From contig NZ_FNEI01000007.1 of NCBI RefSeq assembly GCF_900099975.1, forward strand, positions 1 through 64,000: a stretch of 64,000 nucleotides of DNA, written 5' to 3'. Positions 58,031 through 64,000 of this stretch are shown piece by piece. The translations under genes and the position numbers were made by a program. Each line of letters opens with the position of its first letter. Position 1 is the first letter of the stretch. A model generated the notes under the pieces. The model made no database searches. It was not told where the DNA came from and was given only the letters and a program-made list of their open reading frames with translations. Origin of the DNA: Arthrobacter cupressi (lineage in GTDB: Bacteria; Actinomycetota; Actinomycetes; Actinomycetales; Micrococcaceae).

Positions 58031-59083
58031 ATGACCACCTATGACATCGCGCTGATCGGGTTCGGAGGCGTCAACAGGACCCTCGCCCAACTGATCCATG
58101 ACCGTGGAAGCTCCTTTGTGGATGAACTCGGCTTTGGCCTGCGGGTCGTCGCGATCACGGACCTGCGCCTGGGCTCCTTGGTCAAGGAAGACGGCATCGA
58201 CCTCTCGGTGGCCCTGCGGCTGGGAAGCGGCAGCGAAACCTTCGCCGACCACGGCGGATCCGCAACGCCGGACAATGAGCACGTTATCCGCAACTGCAGT
58301 GCCGACATTGTCTGCGAAGCAACGTTTACCAACCCCGACGACGGCGAGCCTGCCGTTTCCCACGTGCGGTGGGCCCTGGAATCCGGCAAGAGCGTCTGCA
58401 CAACCAACAAGGGGCCGGTGGCACTGCGCGGCCCGGAACTGACTGCCCTGGCCGTACGCAATGGCGTCCATTTCGAATTCGAAGGCGCGGTGATGAGCGG
58501 TACTCCCGTGATCCGCCTGGCTCGGAAGATGTTCGAAGGCCTCAAGCTGGACGGCTTCGAGGGCATCCTCAACGGAACCAGCAACTACGTCCTGGGCCGG
58601 ATGGAAACGGGCATGGAGCTGGGCAAGGCCATCACCGAGGCGCAGGAACTCGGCTACGCGGAAGCCAACCCCGCAGCCGATATCGAAGGTTTCGACGTCC
58701 AGCTCAAGGTCCTGATCCTCGCCAACGAGCTGCTCGGCGCCGGTATCACCCTGGCTGATGTCACGCGGCGTGGGATCTCCGAACTCTCGGCGAAGGAAGT
58801 GAAGAATGCAGCGCTGGCGGGCCGGCGCTGGAAACTGGTGGGTTCGGCCAAGCGGAACCCCGATGGAACCGTGACCGCGGGAGTCGAACCCGTCGCACTA
58901 CCGCTGGACCACGGCCTCGCCGGCGTTTCCGGCGCCACAAACGCGGTGTCGTTCGCCACGGACCTGCTGGGGCCCGTAACGGTGTCCGGTCCCGGGGCCG
59001 GAAGGTTGGAAACCGCCTATGCCCTGCTCTCGGATATCATCGCCATCCACGCTGCCAAGGCGGGAGTGGCCGCACATGCTTGA
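58031..59083 (+). CDS. Homoserine dehydrogenase-like oxidoreductase
   Basis: A 350-residue protein of the homoserine dehydrogenase fold: N-terminal dinucleotide loop [35 protein letters not shown], the core substrate motif [14 protein letters not shown] and [12 protein letters not shown]. There is no C-terminal ACT domain, unlike the biosynthetic Hom of actinobacteria, so it is not feedback-regulated in the usual way. With the aldehyde dehydrogenase overlapping it and a permease divergent, a catabolic role (homoserine or a homologue to the semialdehyde) is likely. ATG 58031 follows GAAGGAACACC. Confidence 0.85.
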   Translation: MTTYDIALIGFGGVNRTLAQLIHDRGSSFVDELGFGLRVVAITDLRLGSLVKEDGIDLSVALRLGSGSETFADHGGSATPDNEHVIRNCSADIVCEATFTNPDDGEPAVSHVRWALESGKSVCTTNKGPVALRGPELTALAVRNGVHFEFEGAVMSGTPVIRLARKMFEGLKLDGFEGILNGTSNYVLGRMETGMELGKAITEAQELGYAEANPAADIEGFDVQLKVLILANELLGAGITLADVTRRGISELSAKEVKNAALAGRRWKLVGSAKRNPDGTVTAGVEPVALPLDHGLAGVSGATNAVSFATDLLGPVTVSGPGAGRLETAYALLSDIIAIHAAKAGVAAHA

Positions 59084-60473
59084 GACGCTGCAGGACGTCT
59101 GCGAAGTCACCAGTCCCTACGACGGCCGCGTGCTCGGCACCGTGCCGCTGACCGCTGCCGCAGAGGTTGACCGCATCCTTGCCGCCGCCCGGGAAGGCGC
59201 GGCCACGGCCCGAAGCCTGTCCCGTCACGAGCGTGGCCGGATCCTGGAGTCCACGGCTGCGGCGATTGAGGAGCGCCGCGAGGAGTTCGCCCGGACCATC
59301 ACCGCGGAGGCCGGAAAGACGATCCGCCAGGCCCGCAAGGAAGTGCTGCGGGCGGTCAACACCCTGCGGCTTTCCGCTGCCGAGGCCCGGCGGAATTCGG
59401 GGGAGGTCATCCCCTTTGATGCGTTTGAAGGGTCCGAAGACCGCCAAGGATGGTTCTCCCGTGAGCCGCTGGGGATCATCGCGGCCATCACGCCCTTCAA
59501 CGACCCCCTGAACCTGGTGGCGCACAAGCTGGGTCCGGCCATTGCGGGCGGCAACGCCGTCATCCTCAAGCCGTCGGCGCTGACGCCTCTTTCGGCGCAG
59601 TTGCTGGCAGGCGCCCTGGAGGAAGCAGGCCTGCCTGGGGGCGTACTCACGGTGGTGCATGGGGGCCGGGAGCTCGCGGAGGAGATCATCCGCAGCCGGG
59701 ATGTCCGGATGGTGTCCTTCACCGGCGGATTCTCCACTGGAGAAAGCATCGCCCGCTCCGCCGGGCTCAAGAGGCTGTCCATGGATCTGGGCGGCAATGC
59801 CCCGGTGCTTGTCCTGGATGATGCGCACCTCGGGGCCGCCGTGGACGCCTGCGTGTCCGGAGCGTTCTGGGCAGCCGGGCAGAACTGCGTTGGAGTCCAG
59901 CGCATCCTGGTAGCACGTTCCATCTATTCCGAATTCCGCCGCCGTTTCCTCCATCGGGCATCGTCCCTGATTGCCGGCGATCCTCTGGAGGAAAGCACCG
60001 ACATCGGTCCCATGATCTCGGCGAAGGCCGTGGCGGAAGTCAAGGACAAGCTGGACGAGGCGATCGCCGCGGGAGCCCACTGCCTCATGGGCAACGTCCG
60101 GGAGGGCAACGTGCTCCACGCCACCGTCCTGGAAAATGTGCCCCATGGTTCCAGGCTGTGGCAGGAGGAGGTCTTCGGCCCGGTGGTGATGCTGCAGGCA
60201 TTCGATGCCGTGGAGGAAGCCTTCGAGGTGGCCAACGGGATTGAGTTCAGCCTCCACGCGGGAATCTTCACCGAATCCTTGAACGTGGCCCTCGACGCTG
60301 CGGACAAGCTCGACGCCGGCGGCGTGATGATCAACGATTCCTCCGACTACCGCTTTGACGGCATGCCGTTTGGCGGCTCGAAATACGGGAGCATGGGACG
60401 GGAAGGCGTCCGGTTCGCCTACGAAGAGATGACCCAGCCCAAGGTCGTCTGCATCAAGCGCGGCGCGGCATGA
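59076..60473 (+). CDS. NAD(P)-dependent aldehyde dehydrogenase
   Basis: A 465-residue ALDH superfamily enzyme. Asn142 in ITPFNDP, Lys165 in [14 protein letters not shown] at the coenzyme loop and catalytic Cys271 in [12 protein letters not shown] are present. The position of the usual general-base Glu (ELGG) reads DLGG here (Asp237), an uncommon change. It is similar in outline to lactaldehyde/phosphonoacetaldehyde dehydrogenase-type enzymes. Start ATG 59076 lies 8 bases inside the upstream gene, implying coupling; it probably oxidises the semialdehyde made by that dehydrogenase, such as aspartate semialdehyde to aspartate. Confidence 0.88.
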   Translation: MLETLQDVCEVTSPYDGRVLGTVPLTAAAEVDRILAAAREGAATARSLSRHERGRILESTAAAIEERREEFARTITAEAGKTIRQARKEVLRAVNTLRLSAAEARRNSGEVIPFDAFEGSEDRQGWFSREPLGIIAAITPFNDPLNLVAHKLGPAIAGGNAVILKPSALTPLSAQLLAGALEEAGLPGGVLTVVHGGRELAEEIIRSRDVRMVSFTGGFSTGESIARSAGLKRLSMDLGGNAPVLVLDDAHLGAAVDACVSGAFWAAGQNCVGVQRILVARSIYSEFRRRFLHRASSLIAGDPLEESTDIGPMISAKAVAEVKDKLDEAIAAGAHCLMGNVREGNVLHATVLENVPHGSRLWQEEVFGPVVMLQAFDAVEEAFEVANGIEFSLHAGIFTESLNVALDAADKLDAGGVMINDSSDYRFDGMPFGGSKYGSMGREGVRFAYEEMTQPKVVCIKRGAA

Positions 60474-60506
60474 GGTTCCGGACGGAAACGGACTTCCCGG
60501 GCAACT

Positions 60507-60953
60507 TCACGCGCCACGGCTGACGTAGTTGGAGAGCGACATGGCGGTCACGGTGTCCTTGACCCCGGGAAGGGCGGCGATCCTCTCCCAGATTTCCTGG
60601 ATCCGTTCCAGCGAACGGGCCTCCAGCCGGACGATCAGGTCGAAGTCCCCGCTGACCACATCGCAGAAGACTACCTCGGGGATCGCCTGCAGCGCCGCGA
60701 CCACATCGGATCCCCGCACGCGGTCGTTGCGGTAGACCATCAGGTATGCCGCAACCGGGGCTTGCCCGGGGGAACCGGAAACCACGGTGTAGCCCTGGAT
60801 CTGGCCATGCCGCTCCATCCGGTCGATCCGCTGCCGCACGGCGTTGCGGGACAGGAGGACCTTCGACGCCAGTTCGGCGTGGCTGATGCGGGCGTTCCTG
60901 GTGAGTTCCTCCAGAATCCGTTGGTCAATCTGATCAAGGCCTGCCCGGTCCAT
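60507..60953 (-). CDS. Lrp/AsnC family transcriptional regulator
   Basis: A 148-residue Lrp-type protein: helix-turn-helix LTRNARISHAELASKVLLSRNAVRQRIDRME (about residues 18-48) and a C-terminal RAM/ACT-like domain (AAYLMVYRNDRV, VFCDVVSGDFDLIVRLEARS). Proteins of this type sense amino acids. ATG 60953 has GAAGGATAGG upstream. It converges with the aldehyde dehydrogenase gene across 33 bp and is a candidate regulator of the divergent promoter region at 57.8-58.0 kb. Confidence 0.9.
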   Translation of the reverse strand: MDRAGLDQIDQRILEELTRNARISHAELASKVLLSRNAVRQRIDRMERHGQIQGYTVVSGSPGQAPVAAYLMVYRNDRVRGSDVVAALQAIPEVVFCDVVSGDFDLIVRLEARSLERIQEIWERIAALPGVKDTVTAMSLSNYVSRGA

Positions 60954-61038
60954 GCCTATCCTTCAACGTCAAATCATTACAGTCCGGCGATGACTGCGCG
61001 GGCACCAGGAAAAGGGACCCAGGATCCGATGATAGTTG

Positions 61039-61087
61039 CACACACGAACGGCCCGCCCCGCACTCCGAAGAGCACAGGGGCGGGCCG
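61039..61087. repeat. 49-bp direct repeat with hairpin, copy 1
   Basis: Identical to 62505-62553 over 49 bp. It contains an 11-bp perfect hairpin (CGGCCCGCCCC and GGGGCGGGCCG) around a 17-base loop and starts CACACACGAACGG. The two copies flank the AbiEi/DUF559-like gene in the same orientation. Confidence 0.85.
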
Positions 61088-61195
61088 AGGAATTCCAGTT
61101 CGACGGCGGCCACGCGGACGAGCGCCGACCAACCCGTGAGATGGTGCATTCCCGGGCAGTCTCTACCAACAAGCCAGGCGTACAGGTTCGTCGGT

Positions 61196-61345
61196 TTATC
61201 GGTGGATTCCTCGATGTCCGCCGCTGGTGGCCTCGATCAGTTGGTGCGCCAGGTCCGCCAAGGCACGTTCGGTGGCCAGCTCATCCCCGATCCCAAGTAC
61301 GCCGGAGCCTGCGGGATTCAAGCGCGCCAATCCAACGCCGGCCAT
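61196..61345 (-). pseudogene. C-terminal fragment of a DUF1876 family gene
   Basis: The frame reads GVGLARLNPAGSGVLGIG followed by DELATERALADLAHQLIEA and stops at 61196. This matches the C-terminal half of small (about 85-residue) actinobacterial DUF1876 proteins, which typically read GxGxARLNPAD..VPEIGDELAxARALSDLAHQLL. The expected N-terminal half is missing: upstream of about 61345 the sequence passes into the palindromic element at 61362. It is probably a gene truncated by rearrangement; a 49-residue product starting at ATG 61345 is possible. Confidence 0.55.
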
Positions 61346-61361
61346 CGCAGCACCCGACGTC

Positions 61362-61466
61362 GTTCCCTCCCGCTTGCTTTCGGCTGGCTGGCGGCCCGCC
61401 CGCGGAATTTCGGGGTTTTCAGGGGCGGGGCCCATTGAAAAAGGGATGCAACCGGGGGGGGAGCGT
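61362..61466. repeat. GTTCCCTCCC..GGGAGC element, copy 1
   Basis: Starts GTTCCCTCCCGCTTGC and ends with the partly complementary GCAACCGGGGGGGGAGCG. The centre reads GCGGAATTTCGGGGTTTTC. It resembles 62378-62479 in the same orientation and ends at the stop of the AbiEi/DUF559-like gene. Confidence 0.6.
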
Positions 61467-62305
61467 CATGCTGCTGCGGCTTGGAACTTTGCCCGCATGT
61501 CCAGGACCCTGCGGATTTCGGCGATGACCCGTTCTGGGGCGAACCAGATGTCTTCCGACATGTAACGCAGTGTGGCGAAGCCACGGAGCGTGGCCGCGTT
61601 GTCCCGGGCCCGGTCTTTCCGCATCGAGTCCCGCCTGGAGTGGTATTCGAAACTATCCATCTCGACGATCAGGAAGCCTTCGATCAGGAAATCCACTCGT
61701 CCGATGCCTTCCAGCTCGACCTGCTGTTCAAAGGCGAGCCCGTGTTTCCTGAAAAGATCCTGCGCATCGACTTCGATTATTGACTCGCATCGAAGGTCCA
61801 GCAGGCGTAAAGCAGTCAGGGAAGGACCGGAGCGGTCGCTGCCGCGCAATTGTTCCTTCAGCAGCTCGACTGGGATCTTGTGCAGGCGGACGGCTGATGT
61901 CGCCATTGCTGTTGATGCCGGCGGCGGGAGGCATCCCAAGGCATGGAGGACGACATCTTCGAGGGCCGCCAGTGGCCGGGCGGCATCGGGTTGGAACCTG
62001 ACGGTGCGATGCCGGATGAAGCCGTGGCCGTGACCGTGGTTGCAGGCGAGATGATGTTGTGAGGGCGGATTGCGGAGCCAGAGTCCGTAATGCGACGCGG
62101 CGCTGGCGCAGCTGACCTTGGCGTTGTGCCGGATGGCAGCCACGAATTCGGGATTTGCAGCGGGGTGCAGGTACACGCCTCTCCGAGGTTGTCGGATACC
62201 TGTCCCAGCCAGTTTCCTGAGGTCTCCCCGGGTGAATCCGGCGGCGAGCATTTGTGCAGTACGGGCTACACCGCCCAGGCCCAGCAGATAATCGTGAATT
62301 TCCAT
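61466..62305 (-). CDS. AbiEi-like N-terminal domain with DUF559/Vsr-type endonuclease C-terminus
   Basis: A 279-residue protein. The N-terminus (MEIHDYLLGLGGVARTAQMLAAG, then REGVY-like RQPRRGVYLHP) is the winged-helix pattern of AbiEi-type antitoxins. The C-terminal part GIGRVDFLIEGFLIVEMDSFEYH with later RDNAATLRGFATLRYMSEDI matches DUF559/very-short-patch-repair-like nucleases (Asp-Glu metal site, then a basic segment). Such fusions are common in actinobacteria and often lie in variable regions; their role (defence, toxin-antitoxin or repair) is not established. It is flanked by two pairs of repeats. ATG 62305 has no strong ribosome site. Confidence 0.8.
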   Translation of the reverse strand: MEIHDYLLGLGGVARTAQMLAAGFTRGDLRKLAGTGIRQPRRGVYLHPAANPEFVAAIRHNAKVSCASAASHYGLWLRNPPSQHHLACNHGHGHGFIRHRTVRFQPDAARPLAALEDVVLHALGCLPPPASTAMATSAVRLHKIPVELLKEQLRGSDRSGPSLTALRLLDLRCESIIEVDAQDLFRKHGLAFEQQVELEGIGRVDFLIEGFLIVEMDSFEYHSRRDSMRKDRARDNAATLRGFATLRYMSEDIWFAPERVIAEIRRVLDMRAKFQAAAA

Positions 62306-62377
62306 TTCAGCAGTCCACTGCCTCCGGCGAGGCCGCGGAACACGCGGGCTGGGCTATGTGGAAAACCCCTGCTCGGC

Positions 62378-62479
62378 GTTCCCTCCCGGTTGCTCATTGC
62401 CGAGCCCGGCAGGGGTCGCGGATTTCCGGGGTTTCCAAGGGATCGGATACCGGCTGGAGGGAAGCAACCGGGAAGGAAC
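62378..62479. repeat. GTTCCCTCCC..GGAAGGAAC element, copy 2
   Basis: 16-bp arms GTTCCCTCCCGGTTGC (62378-62393) and GCAACCGGGAAGGAAC (62464-62479) with one mismatch, around a 70-base loop. It is the better-formed copy of the 61362-61466 element, lying upstream of the AbiEi/DUF559-like gene. Confidence 0.7.
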
Positions 62480-62504
62480 GTCGCGTACGTGGCCCGACGC
62501 CGCA

Positions 62505-62553
62505 CACACACGAACGGCCCGCCCCGCACTCCGAAGAGCACAGGGGCGGGCCG
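62505..62553. repeat. 49-bp direct repeat with hairpin, copy 2
   Basis: Exact copy of 61039-61087, same orientation, 1466 bp apart. It lies between the second GTTCCCTCCC element and the stop of the racemase-superfamily gene. No gene was recognised in the 62306-62643 gap. Confidence 0.85.
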
Positions 62554-62643
62554 CCGTTGGCCTTCCCGGATGCCCCGCGCCGCACTCTGCATAGTGCGGG
62601 CCGGGGCAGGTTCAGCCCGGGCGCCGGCTGGACCGATGGGGGA

Positions 62644-63372
62644 TCAGTCAGCCAGCAACCGGCCCCACCTTGGGGCGAGCAAGGGGGCGCCGGCAAGCTT
62701 CAGGGAGTGCCACAGGGTCACGGCCACGGAATCGAGCACGGGGACGTCCGTGCGCGACTCCACTTCCGCCGTGATGTTGGCACCGTAGAGGTTGGTGCAG
62801 AGGTAGATCAGGGCGTCCGGCTTCAACGCGGCGAGCTCCAGGGACCCGGGCAGCATCTCGGCGTCGGTGACCCGGGCGAAGGACTCGTTGTCGCTCAGGT
62901 CCAGGTGCCGGTGGTCCACGGTCTTGATGCCCTCGCGCTCATAGGACGCCACCACGGCCTCGTTCACGTCCGCCGTGTACGGGGTGAGCATGCCGATCCG
63001 TTCGGTCCCGAACGCCTCGAAGGCGGCCAGGTACGCCAGGGTGGAAGTGGTGGCCGGGATGCCGGTGGCGTCGCTGATCCCGTGCACCAGTTCGAGATCG
63101 TGGCCGGCACCCAGCCAGGACCCGGAGGTCCCGTTCCAGGCGATGACGTCCACGTCGGCCGTGGCGAGCAGCTCAGCAGCGGCGCGCATCCCGGCGGCGT
63201 CGAACTGCTTGTCCGACGAGTCGTCCAGGGCGATCCGGGTGACGTTGATGCGGGTGAAATGCAGGGTGACGTCCGTGCGCTCGCCGAGGATCCGGTAGCT
63301 TTGCGGCTCCAGGCAGGTGTTGGAGGACGGCACGATCATGCCGATGCGGACGGGGCGGTTTTCGGAAGGCAA
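62644..63372 (-). CDS. Asp/Glu racemase superfamily protein (maleate isomerase/arylmalonate decarboxylase-like)
   Basis: A 242-residue protein of the Asp/Glu/hydantoin racemase superfamily. The C-terminal active-site Cys192 in YLCTNLYGAN is present. The N-terminal partner, normally Cys in a CTSGS loop of isomerases and racemases, is Gly81 in WNGTSGSW. Arylmalonate decarboxylase has this Gly/Cys arrangement. It starts 9 bp after the adjacent hydantoinase-type gene stop, so the two are one operon, perhaps for breakdown of a cyclic amide or malonate-type compound. ATG 63372 lacks a strong ribosome site. Confidence 0.82.
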   Translation of the reverse strand: MPSENRPVRIGMIVPSSNTCLEPQSYRILGERTDVTLHFTRINVTRIALDDSSDKQFDAAGMRAAAELLATADVDVIAWNGTSGSWLGAGHDLELVHGISDATGIPATTSTLAYLAAFEAFGTERIGMLTPYTADVNEAVVASYEREGIKTVDHRHLDLSDNESFARVTDAEMLPGSLELAALKPDALIYLCTNLYGANITAEVESRTDVPVLDSVAVTLWHSLKLAGAPLLAPRWGRLLAD

Positions 63373-63381
63373 AGGGAACTC

Positions 63382-64000
63382 CTAGGCAGAAACGGTGGAG
63401 AGGGCGTCGCGGTGCGCGGTGAAGCCGTTGCGGGCCACGTAGCGGCCCACGGGGCCGGGATCGTGGAAGCCCTCCCCGTCCAGCACCACGCGTCCGGCGG
63501 AGACGACGACGGCGGGCCAGCCGTTCAGCGCTTTCCCCTCGAACGGTGAGAAGTCGGTTCCCATGTGCAGGGCGCCGCCGTCGACCTTGCGTTCCTCGGC
63601 GGGGTCGAAGATCACGAGGTCGGCGTCGAAGCCTTCGGCGATGGTGCCCTTGCGGGGCACGGCGTTGATCCGGGCGGGGCCGGCGGAGAAGACTTCCACG
63701 AAGTCCTCCACGGAGCCGCCGGACTCGGTGACCAGGGCGGTGAAGGTTACGGGCATGCGGGTTTCGACGCCGGGCAGCCCGTGCGGCATGAAGCGGATGT
63801 CGTCCGTGCGTTCACGCTTCTGCGAGAGGTCGTAGCAGGAGTGGTCCGAGGAGACGGTGTGGATGGCCCCGGCCGCGAGGCGTTCCTTGAGGGCGGCTAC
63901 GGTTTCCGGGGAGCGCATGGGCGGGCAGCAGGCGTACCACTCGGGAAACTCCGTGCCGTACACGGTGTCGTCCAGTGTGAGGTAATGCGGGCAGGTCTCC
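63382..64000 (-). CDS. Hydantoinase/dihydropyrimidinase-type amidohydrolase, partial
   Basis: The C-terminal 205 residues of a cyclic amidase; the gene runs past the right edge of the window, so the start is not seen. ETCPHYLTLDD at the edge carries a conserved His, and VSSDHSCYDL carries the metal-binding Asp region. The rest follows the dihydropyrimidinase/allantoinase pattern (GLPGVETRMP, GTIAEGFDADLVIFDP, FEGKALNGWPAVVVSAGRVV). It hydrolyses hydantoins, dihydropyrimidines or related rings. It is upstream of, and probably co-transcribed with, the racemase-superfamily gene. Confidence 0.88.
   Translation of the reverse strand, partial: ETCPHYLTLDDTVYGTEFPEWYACCPPMRSPETVAALKERLAAGAIHTVSSDHSCYDLSQKRERTDDIRFMPHGLPGVETRMPVTFTALVTESGGSVEDFVEVFSAGPARINAVPRKGTIAEGFDADLVIFDPAEERKVDGGALHMGTDFSPFEGKALNGWPAVVVSAGRVVLDGEGFHDPGPVGRYVARNGFTAHRDALSTVSA

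Noticed and set aside
61039..61087. Possible tRNA or structured ncRNA in the 49-bp repeat
   Set aside because: Only a single 11-bp stem forms; there is no cloverleaf, anticodon arm or T-loop.
60934..61149. A 71-codon minus-strand frame across the first 49-bp repeat
   Set aside because: It overlaps the Lrp gene start, has no ribosome site, and its translation follows the hairpin repeat.
61039..62553. Classical insertion sequence
   Set aside because: The bounding repeats are direct, the enclosed gene has AbiEi/DUF559 motifs, and no transposase was seen.

Overview
The window comes from a high-GC Gram-positive soil actinobacterium, most likely Arthrobacter or a close relative (Pseudarthrobacter, Paenarthrobacter). 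The pointers are the GC-rich third codon positions, GTG/TTG starts behind strong Shine-Dalgarno sites, a fructan locus with two GH91 (inulin fructotransferase-type) proteins, a pca operon of actinobacterial order and many IclR regulators. No tRNA, rRNA, CRISPR array or transposase was found. The genus is inferred from gene content, not from a marker gene.

Layout. (1) 1-4.2 kb: an orphan WXG100 gene, then csoR-copZ-copA (copper sensing, chaperone, efflux) divergent from a rhodanese, with two CsoR-type operators arranged as mirror images. (2) 4.2-16.2 kb: fructan island with a secreted GH32 enzyme, a GH91 enzyme separated from a Tat-signal ORF, an ABC importer (lipoprotein and two permeases, no ATPase), a LacI regulator, a cytoplasmic GH32 and a second GH91 that fits the intracellular DFA III hydrolase group. 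(3) 16.3-18.2 kb: a diguanylate cyclase and a glyoxalase-fold protein. (4) 18.4-25.8 kb: RidA, IclR and a KDG-type kinase divergent from a fold-III PLP deaminase, an N-acyl-D-amino-acid deacylase-like amidohydrolase, KDPG aldolase and a GntP permease. Together they can be read as a route from an acylated 2-amino sugar acid, such as N-acetyl-D-glucosaminate, to pyruvate and glyceraldehyde-3-phosphate. (5) 26.3-30.2 kb: a universal stress protein, a Trypco1-type protein and a membrane-anchored CHAT protease. (6) 30.2-32.8 kb: SMP-30 lactonase, a BNR propeller paired with a MoaD-like protein, and a small hypothetical.

(7) 33-46.2 kb: aromatic catabolism. It has an MHS transporter, an IclR regulator, quinate/shikimate dehydrogenase, 3-dehydroshikimate dehydratase and a complete pcaHGBDCFIJ-pcaR set taking quinate/shikimate through protocatechuate to succinyl-CoA and acetyl-CoA. 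(8) 46.3-53.1 kb: DUF1801 protein, FMN reductase, three-subunit proton-translocating transhydrogenase, an AlaX-type editing protein, a lipid kinase and hypotheticals. (9) 53.4-61 kb: a catabolic group with a kynurenine-formamidase-like cyclase, two IclR regulators, an amino acid permease, a homoserine-dehydrogenase-like enzyme, an aldehyde dehydrogenase and an Lrp regulator. (10) 61-62.6 kb: a repeat-bounded segment with an AbiEi/DUF559-like gene and a truncated DUF1876 gene. (11) 62.6-64 kb: an Asp/Glu racemase-superfamily protein and a hydantoinase-type amidohydrolase cut by the window edge.

Intergenic regions hold several palindromic repeat families. The clearest has five copies of a roughly 62-bp palindrome between 32.9 and 47.6 kb. 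Functional calls come from motifs and remembered family features, because no database search was possible.
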